DNA of 64,000 nucleotides from Blastobasis lacticolella (Eukaryota > Arthropoda > Insecta > Lepidoptera > Blastobasidae). The translations under genes were made by a program, and so were the position numbers. Below are positions 10,558 through 21,249 of this stretch, one piece after another. Numbering within the stretch: the stretch's first letter is position 1; every line of letters begins with the position of its first letter. The stretch covers positions 30,997,708-31,061,707 of the forward strand of contig LR990039.1 of the NCBI GenBank assembly GCA_905147135.1, written 5' to 3'. The notes beneath the pieces were generated by a model, which saw only the letters and a program-made list of their open reading frames with translations, was not told where the DNA came from and made no database searches.

Positions 10558-10999
10558 CACACACACACATACATTCACACGTATTTATATAATGAATGTA
10601 TAGATTGATTCAAAATTATTATTATTATTCCTAATTTTTATTTTATTTTTGTTTAATTTTGCTATTGCTTATTTTTTTAATGTTTTATGAATGCGTAAAT
10701 TAATTTTATTTAATTTATTATTTTTATTATTCTCAATGTTTATATTATTTTATTTTTTCTAAATGATTACTTCTTATGTTATATTTATGACTAACATAGA
10801 GTAAGCAATTTTTGCACTAGGTTACACTCCAATGGTCTGGGGGCCTGGTGATCTGTAAGACAGGTATTTATTACCTAGTGCGGACACCAGTCTCTCACAC
10901 AGGTTTTTACTATACTTACGTTAAATTGTTTCTATTGTAAATTTGATCTACCCACCTATGTGAAGAGAAATTAATATTTTATTTATTTATTTATTTATC
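9361..10999 (+). mobile_element. 5'-truncated LINE with open reverse-transcriptase frame
   Basis: This non-LTR retrotransposon remnant includes the 3' part of ORF2 (open from 9361 to the stop at 10456-10458), a (CA)n tract, a ~430-base AT-rich 3' UTR and a TTTATTTATTTATTTAT tail. Reverse-transcriptase blocks appear in order: GVPQGSIIGP (about residue 37 from the Met at 9388), YADDTALLF (about 68), NKLSLNIQKTKY, then KYLGILID. The upstream Asp of motif A is lost, so the protein cannot be active. Clade is probably Jockey/CR1-like (inference). The frame is free of stops although inactive, so insertion may be fairly recent. Confidence 0.85.
10459..10570 (+). repeat. (CA)n microsatellite inside the LINE
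   Basis: About 110 bases of nearly uninterrupted CA dinucleotides directly follow the LINE stop codon. The array is broken only by single CCC and ATG-type variants. It probably expanded within the element's 3' UTR. Confidence 0.97.
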
Positions 11000-11043
11000 A
11001 CATTCTATTCAATATTTTTAAAATTAAGGTACATTTTACATAC

Positions 11044-11179
11044 CGATAATCTTTGCTATGCGGCCGTAAATATCTTCTAAATGGCACAGCAACTTATCTG
11101 CTTTAAAGTCGGCCATACATTTATGAACAACTCTAAATATTACATTTCTCGTGCCGCTTTTATTCGTTTTTGCATTCAT
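11044..11179 (-). CDS. Possible first coding exon of an unrecognised gene or transposon ORF
   Basis: The minus-strand frame from the ATG at 11179 reads MNAKTNKSGTRNVIFRVVHK and continues to ...YGRIAKII. It then meets a good donor (G|GTATGT at 11043). Its pattern, a basic start followed by an Ile/Val-rich helix and an R-I-A-x-x-x-G end, resembles the N-terminal helix-turn-helix found in several insect transposase-like proteins. The resemblance is weak. The expected next exon would lie below 11038, where a LINE has inserted; none is recognisable. It may be an orphan exon. Confidence 0.35.
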
Positions 11180-11415
11180 GGCGAAAATAAATGACCAACA
11201 CAGTAAAAATCTAGAAATATACACATATTATTTTAAACATAACAACAACAAAACAACGACAATGTCCAGATGACGTGACAGCTGAAGTCAGTTTGACCAC
11301 AGATAGGTATAGAATATTTGAATTTGACTGTAATTTAGTGTGGCCAATTTAGGCAAGAGCAGTAGTTCCCTAATATTCTTTTCACGACTTCCTTGCCAAA
11401 CTATAGTGAAATTGA

Positions 11416-11826
11416 CCAATGAGGAGTTTTCCAGTAGGTATTGTCAATTGGTTTCAAAAAGCATCAATAGATGGCGCTCCTACAATTTTGGTAATTTTGT
11501 ACCAAAAGGTTCAACGAAATGTATTTTAATACAAACCTTTCATATTATCTGTGATTTGTATTGTGTCCATTCTTGATCCTAGTGTCCATGAAACAAATAG
11601 ACTCAGTCAAATTGATATTTGTTTATTTTGTAATAATTTATTACAACCTCTAAAATGGTTAAAAACTATTTATAAATACAATATTATCCAATACAACGTA
11701 CTCAGTGTTTATATCCTCTTTGCTAAGAACCTATTTCAAGCGATTATCAATTACCAAAATTGTCGGGGCGCCATCTAGAGAGTGGTTAGGAATGCTTTAG
11801 ATATCTATTGGAAAACTGCTCATTGG
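11416..11826. mobile_element. Non-autonomous DNA element, ~410 bp, ~85-bp inverted ends
   Basis: The left end (CCAATGAGGAGTTTTCCAGT...) is matched by the reverse complement of the right end (CCAATGAGCAGTTTTCCAAT...). The similarity runs inward to AGATGGCGCTCCTACAATTT versus AGATGGCGCCCCGACAATTT. No transposase is inside. The target duplication and superfamily are not clear. Confidence 0.7.
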
Positions 11827-12461
11827 CTAAGGCCATTCCTAAAGATAAGAGTTTCCTATTTAGATAATGCTTAATTTGAGTTTATTAAAAACGGGTGTCA
11901 ATGACAAACGAGCGCAGCCTTCCTGATGGCACCTAAACTACACGGCACAGAACTTGCGTGATCGGTTTACCTGGCCGTTTTTTATTCCTGTTAGATTGAC
12001 TGGAACCCCGAAATAATTAAAACAAGCCATTTTTATTTTTTATTGTCTGTGCCCGCAGCATTTATACCAGCAAGCCGTTGTTCTTGGACGTGCCGTCTGA
12101 ATTTTACAACATTGATAACATGTACCAATGCCAAAGCTAGTTTAATAGACTTATAGCCAACTTGAACTTATTCGCGTGGACTACAGTATGTTTGGTATGT
12201 CTAATATTAAGCAACACTGTGGTCTGGTAAAGCCCTCTCATAAAAAAGGAGCTGTTACTTTGGATTTGAAAACTCCCAGGTTGTATTATTGTTGTTGTTG
12301 ACAGTAGGTAGAGAGTTCCGTCGCGGTTCTTGGGTTGTGCGAGTGGTCTTTATAATTTTGACTGTTAAACAGTGTCAAGACAACCCTTCTTCTGCCGCAT
12401 AAAGAAAGAAATATAGTTTAGACAAAGAATGATTGATGCGGAGATGTTTCAGGTTATACTT
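11827..12461. other. No gene recognised
   Basis: No convincing coding or repeat structure is seen. Short host-like words occur but no splice-bounded frame. Confidence 0.35.
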
Positions 12462-12583
12462 CTAACACTGCGATCTCCAACCCGCCTGCCAAGCGTGGAG
12501 ATTATGGCAATAACCTCCCCTTTCGTGGGAGAGGCCCTAAGTCCTGCAGTGGACTGTTATGGGCTGTGATGTGATGATGATTT
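12462..12583 (+). mobile_element. 3' end of an RTE-like LINE
   Basis: The segment reads ACTGCGATCTCCAACCCGCC, ATTATGGCAATAACCTCCCC, then GTCCTGCAGTGGACTGTTAT, and ends in a TGATG-rich tail. This sequence ends a common lepidopteran LINE. Matching pieces are at 48117-48224 and 57022-57150. It is severely 5' truncated. The RTE clade call rests on memory of this tail. Confidence 0.65.
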
Positions 12584-12933
12584 GACATCCCAAGAAATAG
12601 TAGGGCCAACGTTAGAGTCAGGTAGGCTTTAACATGTTTTTCAATGTAGGGCCAATCACGTATGCTTTCAGAGGCCAAACCATTGGCTTCTCGACCTTAG
12701 CGCTGATGATAGCAACCCAACTTAACTGCAACCTAGGCCCTTGCTTGTGTGTCCACGTTGGGCCAATTGGTGGGAGATTTTCTTACAGAGGCCCTTCAAA
12801 TATTTAATGACTTATAACTTTATATAGGTATATTGGCTTTGCGTTGGGAAAAGATGATCCTACACCGGTGTAGAAAAACGTTAGCTCTTTCCACACGCGG
12901 GTCGGTAAAATAAACAATAACGATCGTATTCAT

Positions 12934-13425
12934 AAAAATACGTTATAGCAGGTTTAAAACGTTCATCAGCTAAAACACTTATTAGGCCTTTAAAACGTAT
13001 TTCAATATTCCTTATTCATATACGTTCCATAAACCTCTACTATGACAAACATGGCCGCCGTTACACGAACAGCTGATTTTATGCGCTTACTTATTGATTG
13101 TGATTGGCTCGTGACTCCATTCTCGATTTTCTTCCTGAAGAGGATAGGCAAAGAGCAATGCAGCCAATGACTTCTATAATTTTCTTTAGAACTCCGTTTT
13201 GATAGCAAACAACACAATAACCTTTATTTTTGAGACTTGGCTACTTTTATGTTTTTGGCTATAAATTCATCAGAGCGACAACATGATGATGTCAATTTGT
13301 TTATCAGACCTTTAGCTAAAAGGGGTTCATGGAACGTTTGTGAATAAAGAATTTTAAAATAAGTTTTAAAGGCCTAATGAGTGTTTTATCTAATGAACGT
13401 ATTAAATCTACTTTAAGGTATTTTT
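12934..13425. mobile_element. Non-autonomous DNA element with ~110-bp inverted ends
   Basis: The left arm (12934-13043) and the reverse complement of the right arm (about 13316-13425) match at roughly 80-85 percent by eye. Shared stretches are AAAAATAC at the tip, TAAAACAC near the middle and ATTAGGCCTTTAAAAC. The interior of ~270 bases has no transposase. I could not define a target duplication. A degenerate related arm may lie at 13512-13590. Confidence 0.7.
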
Positions 13426-13596
13426 CTACATACCTACATACATACAAAAAGCACACGCCTGTGTCCCACAGGTGGGGTAGGCAGAGACTATGGACCGGTC
13501 TTATTCATTAAATGTTATTAGAGGTTTATAGAAGCTTTCAAGTTTATGAAAAACATTATTAATAAACGCATATTAGGGCTAAAACGCTCAATGCTC

Positions 13597-13663
13597 ACCA
13601 TCATTTTGGCGTTAATGTTCCGGTTGTGCTCTCGTGCACAGGATTTGGCAGATCAGGATTCGT
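13597..13663 (-). mobile_element. SINE tail fragment
   Basis: CATTTTGGCGTTAATGTTCC and GGTTGTGCTCTCGTGCAC match the 3' tail of the SINE family in reverse. An internal deletion joins this to GGATTTGGCAGATCAG. Confidence 0.6.
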
Positions 13664-14301
13664 CGTATATTTTATTTTTGGGCACAGGCCGCATTGGCAG
13701 TGTTTCTTTCTATGCGCGCGCATTACACGCATTATTCAACATAATGGCATCTCCTCTTAAAAGGATTTTTTTTCCTCATTGGTTTCTCTTCGCTATGACG
13801 AAAGAAACTCCTTACTCCCGGCGTAAAAGGAGTTTCTTTTTTCATCTTTTGCTCTACGGCTTGTTCCAGTGATGCAATGTTGTTATAAATATATATTTAA
13901 CAAAAGTAATTGTGAAGAATTTACTACACTTAGGTTTCTTTTTTCAACTGTTCTGTATTTTACAATCTTCTCTTACAAGCTGTGTCTTAGTGAAGATTTT
14001 CTATGGAACGCTAGACTGCATCCTTTAGGAAACCTACGTATTTGGAAAATAATAGGAATTCCACGCCAGTGTACCGAGTGTAGTAGTGACACCGTGGACT
14101 ACATACTGTTGCGTTACTTACTCGAGAGATGGCGCCGTATGTGTGTTAGAACGCGCTAACGGCAAGAAGAGTTAAAATACAGATAAGCGGCTGGTAAGTC
14201 CAACTTGGCGTTCACTATCAAAACCTTTGAATTTTTGAAGAAGAAAGTGCATTGTGCTTTCTTTTATAGCTAAAATAATGGAATATTAGGTACCTTCACA
14301 A
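13664..14301. other. No gene recognised
   Basis: Two overlapping open frames of about 100 codons occur (13546-13872 and 13869-14159, + strand). They have the composition of translated AT-rich DNA and no recognisable domain, so I do not call them genes. Confidence 0.35.
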
Positions 14302-14309
14302 CAAAGGAG

Positions 14310-14735
14310 TAGAGATGGTCGTTATATTAGGTAACGGGTATATTATAAAGGTAGAAAAATATACTTATAACACCTAATATTAATACATAATATTTTCTGC
14401 TACTAATATATTATAACACAAGATCACCATAATATTATTATGTTATTTTTTTCTGTAATATTCTGTTATCTATGCGATTAATGTCGTCGAAAGTCGCAAA
14501 ACTAATGTTTGTACGTGATTATATTGATTAATAATACATTTAATGTACCAGTTTGTTCCCCAAGGTACTTAATCAACTGTAAATAATAAAACAAACTGAA
14601 AAACGGCGACCGTTATACGGTACATAAAATTTTATTAGGGTATATTATATTATAACGTTAAAAATAACATAATATTTTTTTAAAATCATAAAATTACGTT
14701 ATGTTATATGAATATAACGGATCCGCGCACCTCTA
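14310..14735. mobile_element. hAT-type MITE with perfect 8-bp target duplication
   Basis: The element is bounded by TAGAGATGG on the left and CACCTCTA on the right (reverse complement TAGAGGTG). It is flanked on both sides by CAAAGGAG (14302-14309 and 14736-14743). An 8-bp duplication with TAGAGGTG-like ends is the hAT signature. The interior is very AT-rich and has no transposase. Confidence 0.85.
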
Positions 14736-14785
14736 CAAAGGAGACAGTATAAAGGCCCCCTGACTACCAGCTGACATCACAATGA

Positions 14786-14860
14786 GAGTTGTAATCGATA
14801 AAGCTTAGAAAACGTAATGTCCTCGCGTAATTACTTAAATTCTTAAGCTAGCCAATTTCT
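14786..14860 (-). repeat. Fragment shared with the LINE 5' region at 21.1 kb
   Basis: Read in reverse, about 75 bases (TAATTACGCGAGGACATTAC as the core) match 21098-21173, just upstream of the LINE ORF1 pseudogene. It is best explained as a fragment of the same LINE's 5' UTR. It ends against the SINE at 14866. Confidence 0.6.
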
Positions 14861-14865
14861 TTCGG

Positions 14866-15212
14866 TGCATCGGTGGTCGGATGAGTATCCGACTAGTAAG
14901 CTAGAGGTACCGGGATCAAATTTCGCAGCAGCCATGTATCAATAACTGTTTTCTGAGTGATATACATTAGTTGAATTCTAACCGATGCTCTTACAGTGAG
15001 GGAAAAAACATCGTGATGAAACCTGCACATTCAGGAGACTGGCTGTGTAACCATGATCCAATCTGGTCAGGTTCCCGCGGTAGCAGGGTCATGGAGGTCA
15101 GATGGCAGTCACTCCACTGTAATTATATTATCTGCCAAAACCTGGATCATGGTCAAGGCGGACCCCGCGCCCTCGTTCGCGAGAACACAACCGGGACATT
15201 AACGCCACGATG
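14866..15212 (+). mobile_element. tRNA-derived SINE, near full length, diverged head
   Basis: The element runs from CATCGGTGGTCGGATGAGTA to GGGACATTAACGCCACGATG. Its B box is altered (GGGATCAAATTTC instead of GGGTTCGAATCCC), so Pol III transcription is probably lost. No clear target duplication. Confidence 0.8.
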
Positions 15213-15389
15213 ATGAGTTGCTATGATTGGCGTCAATTAAAAATTGCATACAAAATTAAAAATTGCTGTGAAGGATTGGCACGCGGAGTGGCCTCTTTGA
15301 ATAGTGATTTTAGTAGGGTTGATCTTTTACTAATGTTATGTTTGTGATCCTTTGTGCTTTCGTATTTTTTTGTAAATACACATACACAC

Positions 15390-15556
15390 GGTTACACATT
15401 CAGTCGCCTGAATGAGCATGTATGTTTCTTCCCTCACCGTAAGATCATCGGTTAGTGTTCAACTAATGTACATAACTCAGAAAAGAGTCATTGGTACATG
15501 GCCGCAGCAGGATTCGAACCCAGTACCTCTGGCTTACCACTCGGCCACCGACGCTA
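15390..15556 (-). mobile_element. SINE, tail-truncated
   Basis: The head half is present in reverse: CCCTCACCGTAAGATCATCG, then ATTCGAACCC for the B box, then CTCGGCCACCGACGCT at the end. The distal half beyond the TCAGGCGACTGAATG region is missing. Confidence 0.78.
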
Positions 15557-15984
15557 CCGCTACGCGCAGCGCTAAAACCCTCAATACTCATATACTCATA
15601 TACTCTCTTAAAATTCTAAATTTTACATGTATTGTTTAAAATAAAATTGAAATTAATACAGTTTATAAATACAAACGTTTTAAAACTATTGTTATTTACA
15701 TTTGTCATTAAATAACTCTTTCAATCTGTAATAAGCTTTTGCCATTAACAATTCTTTAAGTTTATTTTCAAATGTTATTAAACAGTCATAGTCCTAATAT
15801 ACTTCGGAATTTTACTGTAGACCTCCAGGACCAGTAACCTGTGGGCTTCACAATTAAGATCAGATTTGTTTCGAAGTGTATCACAGATGTTCCGATTTGC
15901 TAGGGAAATGTTCTAAGTTTGATTTTACGTAGGTATGTTAAATCAAACTATAGCTATATAGCTATGTCGTAAATATATTGTGAT
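15557..15984. other. No gene recognised
   Basis: AT-rich DNA between a SINE and a LINE fragment. Its distal part may be 3' UTR of that minus-strand LINE, but I cannot show it. Confidence 0.35.
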
Positions 15985-16790
15985 GTTAAAGTCATGTTTT
16001 TATATCGGAATAGACTCCTTGCGGGTGCGTAAGGTGGGACTCGCGATATTAGTCGCACTGCCCTCTTCTGTAGTACGAACGCGCGCTCGGCCGTGGCCGC
16101 GGCGCCCCACAGCTCCAGCCCGTAGTGGAGCTGACAGCCGGCTTAGTACGAAGCAGGCTTCGCTGAGTTTACCACATAATGTGCATCGAATTTGAGAGCC
16201 CTGTCTATTGTTATACCCACCATTTTTTAATGATTAGTTTGTGGCAATGATATGTCATTTATTTTTATATTTATGGTTTTGGTGGGGGACCACCAAGGTA
16301 AAAATGTAAAATTTGAGTTTTGTATATATTTAGTAGAATTCCGTTTGCTGTGTAACCAGAAAACCAGTCCTGCAATTTATGTTCATCGGATGTTATTTTT
16401 ATTTGGATGGGATCGATTGTGTCAGCGGTTATGATGTCACATGCATCGTAAGCAAATACGTACATGTCACCATCAACAGCATTAGACAGATGGTTAACCA
16501 TCAGAAAAATCACTCAATCATCAGAAAACTGAGGCTCGCGAGCGCTGTTCCTTGGGGAACACCGATGGAGGTGCCCTGGTCCGACCTCGCACGACCCTGA
16601 TCTAATGAGACTATTTGTTGCCTATTGTAAATAAATTCTTTTAATAATGAGAGCACGGGGCTTCTTATGCCGAAATGATAAAGTTTTTGCAACAGGAAAT
16701 TATGGTCACACAGGTCAAAAGCACGTCATATCACACAGCAGTACAACTACGTGACTGCGACGCTCCTTCGATTGCATGATTTTATTTAGT
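15985..16790 (-). pseudogene. LINE reverse-transcriptase fragment, frame-broken
   Basis: Minus-strand frames hold reverse-transcriptase blocks: KLYHFGIRSPVLSLLKEFIY, GVPQGTALA (with a deletion just after), AVDGDMYVFAYDA where the YADD-type motif is damaged, and WFSGYTANGILLNIYKTQIL. The frame then breaks and resumes as VGITIDRALKFDAH and, after an internal deletion, LELWGAAATAERAFVLQKRA. The order shows one LINE of a Jockey-like type with several indels. It cannot encode an active enzyme. Confidence 0.75.
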
Positions 16791-18159
16791 ACTTCACGAA
16801 TTACCGCAATACATGAACGACCCTTCCTGTATGCCTATTGTTTATTATTTGTCTTCAAGAATTTAAACAGGCGCTTAGTTATGAAATATTGAAAAGCTTT
16901 TGCAAAACTAGATATTAATGCTATGGGTCCCACTGATGTCGTTTTTCGGGCCCTTACCCGTACTCGCCGTTTCGGTACCCACCTACTGACGGTAAGACGG
17001 TACTTTAACTGATTTTAATATTTTAGGATACTTTCCGTGCCTAAGAAAGTCATTAAAAATATTTTGTATGTGGTGTATGATGATTGGGAAACCGACGCGC
17101 AACAGTTTAGTGGAAGTGTCATAAATGTCACAGGTATCGTGAGTCATGATAAACAACAACTCCGTATCGGGGAAGGGGGTGAGGCGCAGCGAGACGTCGC
17201 TCGGTGCGCCTGCACCGGGTAGCAGTGCCCGTGCTCGGTCCGGCGAGTCCGTTTATGTCGTTTGCTAGATCTGTGATGCAATCGTAGTCACGAACTACCT
17301 GATTTTTTATTGTGAAAAGTTACTATTTATGTTTTTGCTTTTGTAGGTGTTCTGTTCGTTAATGATTTGCCATATTGCTTTGTGTGGATTTTTGGTAGTT
17401 AAGATTTGGTTTACATTATAGTTGCACTGTGCGCTAGTTAATGACCCCTCAAACTTGAGCGACAGGGATGCTTTTAGACGGCATAAGTGATCGTTTTCAT
17501 GTCATTTATCGTACATTTTGAATAGATTGTCAATAAGTGTTTTTAGTAATAAAATATCTTCATTATACTACGGGCACTCAGGACATTTTGAGAAATTAAT
17601 TTTTGGAATGGAAAGCAAATAGTGGTTGTGTATGATATTATATTTACTCTCAAGGAGCAGCTCAGTGTTACACTTGGATTTTGATTGTATTTCCTGCCAG
17701 TCATATGAAAGTAAGTAGTTATAATGAATGAATTAATGAATAATATTTTATTTTAAGTACCAGTACTCATATTTAGTTAGTACGAGTATTAACTTAAAAT
17801 TAGGTTAGTAATAAATTCATTAGAATGTCTTAAATGAATATTTAAGACATTCATTCATATCAAATGTTGTAAGTATGTTATATTAAAAATGTCATCCTAG
17901 GTATGAATAAATTAACTAACAATTTGTGACGTGAACGATACAAAAATGATTAATGTAATGGCAGTCTAATCTACCCGCTAACATGGCCAGAATGCTGTTG
18001 GAGCTGGCTGTCACTACTCTACGCACAAGTAAAGCGCCTCGTTTGCGAATCGTCGCATAAAAACCATCGACGCGCACCTCCGCAAATATTTGCGATGCGC
18101 TGCAGAAGCGGGGCAGCCTAAATTTTTCAAATTTAAAAGGTCTACATTTTTTCAGATTT
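16791..18159. other. No gene recognised; one hairpin inside
   Basis: This stretch is mostly AT-rich, with a GC-rich pocket near 17170-17250 that gives no domain. Apart from the hairpin at 17823-17852 I see nothing to annotate. Confidence 0.35.
17823..17852. repeat. Perfect 13-bp hairpin, 4-nt loop
   Basis: GAATGTCTTAAAT at 17823-17835 is mirrored by ATTTAAGACATTC at 17840-17852, around GAAT. Confidence 0.85.
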
Positions 18160-19860
18160 AAGGTAATGATGCACTAGTTTGCAATGCATGTTGGCAAAGA
18201 GCCAATAATGTTCTACAACAAGATGAAATCGACCATTATGCTCAACCTGCACCTATTGAACAAGAAAATGACAACATGAAGTCAATACGTCTGTCGATCT
18301 ATTCGAGAACACCAAATACTAAAACTCATTGTTTTGTACCTGAATGCATGAATTTGGAGCTGCATCAGATACCACGATATTTGAAAAAGAGGGTCTTATC
18401 GGAATGTCGACTGTTTATCACGCCACGAGCACGTGTGTGCGAGGATCACATTGTTTTATTTGATTGGGATATTTTAAATAATCACGAGTTTATATCTCAA
18501 TTCGAGTCCAGCATATTGAGGAGATGCTCGTATTTTGAATGACTTCAACTCTGAATTTTGAAGATATTGAAACTATTGACAACAATGTATGCCGATACTG
18601 GACAGGATAAACCATAATTACTTTCATGGCAATTTTTAGTATTGTCGATGTACCCTTAAGTGAAGTTTGCAGAAAACCTAAGACAGCTTTAGCGATGTAT
18701 TTAATAAAATTGCGGACATCAGACCCACTTACTAGAATTGCCAGCTTATGTGCAAAAGCAGTGTGATCAAATATATAAGAAAAGCTTGCAGTATTTTAAA
18801 AGAACATTATATGCCACTTCACTTAGGATTACATTTTCTCACTAGAGAAAGCCTTTCTGGAAGAAATCTTCTAATTCCTCAAGGATTGTTTGGCATAGAA
18901 GTAAACAACCCTATAGTTATTTGTGATGGTACTTACGTTTACCTACAAAAATCATCAAATTATTTATTTTAATAGAAAACATATAGTCTCCACAAATATA
19001 GGACTTTGTTAAGACCTTTTTGAAAGGTGGCTCTAGATGGACACATCATTGATATTTTTGGCCCTTATTCTACAACGACGTCAGCCTTGTTCAATGAAAA
19101 GCCTTTTTCAAAATGAAAATTCACTATTAAGAACCTTTTTCAGACCAGGTGATGTATTCATCCTCGGATTATAAAATATTTCGAACTGAGTATTTTAATA
19201 GATTGACCAGATTTGTAATGGATGATTTTAAAATAGTAGGAGCCATACTGAATCATTTTCATCCTGTTATAACCGACCGGACTGATGCTCAATCTCTTCT
19301 AACAAGAGCTTTATCCACATTTAATGTACCGAATCATCTGGCAGAATATGTGATTGAACATCAATTAAACAGGCACCGCGCCAACTTTGTATGAATTAAT
19401 GGGCAAGTACCAGCTTTGGATATGTTCCCCATAATGGAAATGTCCGATTTAATCATGTTCAGTTTAGGAACATATCAGCTAAAACAGGCAAGGTCCTATT
19501 ATGGGGAACACATCCGAGAAAATTAAATATTAACAGTCGAGGTTAATGCTGATGTGGAGACTGTCAATGGTCCAGGAGTTGCAATACATGAGCCAGTTTT
19601 GATCAGAGGGAGGATTAGGTCAAGCCACCAAAGCAGTAAAATAACCATTCCAGTTCCATTGGGTAGGAACTGGGAAAGTAGAATTTGCGGATATTACTGC
19701 AGTTGTATTATGAGCAAACGAATTATGGAAAACTGCGCTCATGTAATAACAATTGTTTGGTATTTAGGATAGGCGCGGTACCAGCAGAACATCACCTCAC
19801 CTGCATCTTTTCATGACGATCTGTTAGAGCGAGAGGATGAAGAATATGAAGGCGAATAAG
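18160..19860 (+). pseudogene. DDE (Tnp4-type) transposase with SWIM-like C-terminus, decayed
   Basis: Frames on the + strand give, in order, a Cys/His-rich N-terminal module (VCNACWQRA; then HCFVPECMNLELHQIPRYL and RVCEDHI), a catalytic segment (NNPIVICDGTYVYLQKSSN, the first-Asp region of a DDE_Tnp_4-like nuclease), and a later block FRPGDVF-like region followed by DFKIVGAILNHFHPV. A tail YYCSCIMSKRIMENCAHVIT fits a CxC...CxH SWIM finger. Several frameshifts and stops interrupt it (for example after 18540, 18970 and 19075), so it is dead. This architecture is seen in multi-copy insect and crustacean transposase families. The exact superfamily (Harbinger-related or ISL2EU-like) is inferred. 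No terminal repeats were identified. Confidence 0.65.
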
Positions 19861-20040
19861 CATTTACATTGTTTTATTTTATAACAACTAAAAATCCCAT
19901 TTTTACAAAAGCGCTAATAACAGCAGGTGTCAGAAGTTCTTTTGTCTGTGAGGATTAGATACCTATTTTTCTCTTCATACATCCTACACCGAATTTCGGC
20001 ATCTTTACCGACTATAAGTTGAATTGTAAAACTAGTATTA

Positions 20041-20122
20041 TTATCTACCCTACACTACTCTATCCCAACCCTATCTACTCTATACCTACCTAACACCTAA
20101 CCTTGCCTACCCCTACCTACCT
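20041..20122 (-). repeat. Degenerate CTACC/CCTACC low-complexity tract
   Basis: Irregular CTACCCTAC, ACCTACCTA and CCTACCCC words make the reverse-complement counterpart of the tract at 1342-1438. Confidence 0.6.
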
Positions 20123-20394
20123 TTTTTCTTACATAGACAAAATTTTGTCCTGACAATTACGAATCCACCAAAAAAAAAGACAATTAGATGCCGCCCATCG
20201 TTCTGAAGTTATGTGCGAACATACATTTGGTATTCGAAATTGATTTTTATCCACGGGGCTTTAAACTGTTTACCCAGTCTCTGGGTCCCCAGCAGAAGAC
20301 CTCGGTCGACCTCGCTAAGCCAACGTTATTAGGGGCACACATTAACTCGTAGCAGAGCTAACATTTGTGCGCATTCGTGCGCATAACGGTGTGT

Positions 20395-20426
20395 ATTTCG
20401 TATTTGACCAGCGTCAAATACGAAAT
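20395..20426. repeat. Perfect 14-bp hairpin, 4-nt loop
   Basis: ATTTCGTATTTGAC at 20395-20408 is mirrored by GTCAAATACGAAAT at 20413-20426, around CAGC. Confidence 0.88.
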
Positions 20427-20490
20427 GGTCACCCATCCAGTTCCCGGGCATTACTAGCATTGCTTAACCTTGGTTTTTACTACATAATAA

Positions 20491-20595
20491 AAAACTTATC
20501 TGACACGATGGCCAAAACTGGAATTAAGTCTCGTCATTTTGAAATATCATGCCAATGCCAACAACAGCGACGCTGTCACATGGTCTGACAAGTTT
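20491..20595 (+). mobile_element. Short MITE (~107 bp), copy 2
   Basis: It begins AAAACTTATCTGAC and ends GTCTGACAAGTTT. The inside carries GATGGCCAAAACTGGAATTA and ACAACAGCGACGCTGTCAC, matching copies at 8245 and 20937. Confidence 0.78.
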
Positions 20596-20936
20596 ATGGC
20601 TGTGTAAGAAAACTCCTTTTAAGGGGCACAACGGCAAAAATGCGTACAACGTGTGACAAACACCTTTTGATACATAAAAAGACCGACTGAATTGTCAAAA
20701 AAGAAACTAAAATAATAACCAGAATTCCCCAGCATCATAATACATATTACGATGGCTAATTAACTCGCTCACAGCCTGTCATCGCCATAGAAATCACAAC
20801 CACAGGGCTGGTCTTCCTAACGGAGTATGGAGTTTTGTTCGTCATTACTGGCAGTAAATGACAAAGACAATGACATGCCTGTCATTGTCAATGTCCAAAC
20901 CTAGGATGTTTTTATCTGTCTGTCTATGCAGTGCTA

Positions 20937-21043
20937 CAAACTTAATCTGACCTAGTGACAGCGTCGCTGTAAATGGCATTGACATCACATTTCATAATGG
21001 CGACACTTGGTTCCAGTTTTGGCCACCAGGTCAGATAAGTTTG
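20937..21043 (-). mobile_element. Short MITE (~107 bp), copy 3
   Basis: Reverse orientation of the family, bounded by CAAACTTAATCTGACC and AGGTCAGATAAGTTTG. It faces copy 2 across ~340 bases, so the pair could be mistaken for one larger inverted-repeat element. The solo copy at 8245 shows the true unit length. Confidence 0.8.
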
Positions 21044-21097
21044 TGCATCCATAGCTTTTTTAGGGAGTGTTCATAATTTCATGCCAACATTAATATT

Positions 21098-21173
21098 AAA
21101 AAATTGGCTAACTAAACAATTTAAATAATTACGCGAGGACATTACGTTTTGTAAGCTTTATCCATTACAACCC
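21098..21173 (+). repeat. Probable LINE 5' UTR segment
   Basis: About 75 bases match 14786-14860 in reverse and end just before the ORF1 pseudogene. They are probably the promoter or 5' UTR part of that LINE. Confidence 0.5.
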
Positions 21174-21249
21174 TTATTATGCCGGCTGGTGGACAGGAAT
21201 ATTTTAGACGGTCTCCTTTCCTATTTAAATATAAAAGTTCATTAATAAA

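Noticed and set aside
10388..10570. Open frame MCVCACVCVC... on the minus strand
   Set aside because: It is a translation of the (CA)n microsatellite.
20491..21043. Single 550-bp transposon with 107-bp inverted ends
   Set aside because: A solo 107-bp copy with its own inverted tips at 8245 shows these are two separate insertions.
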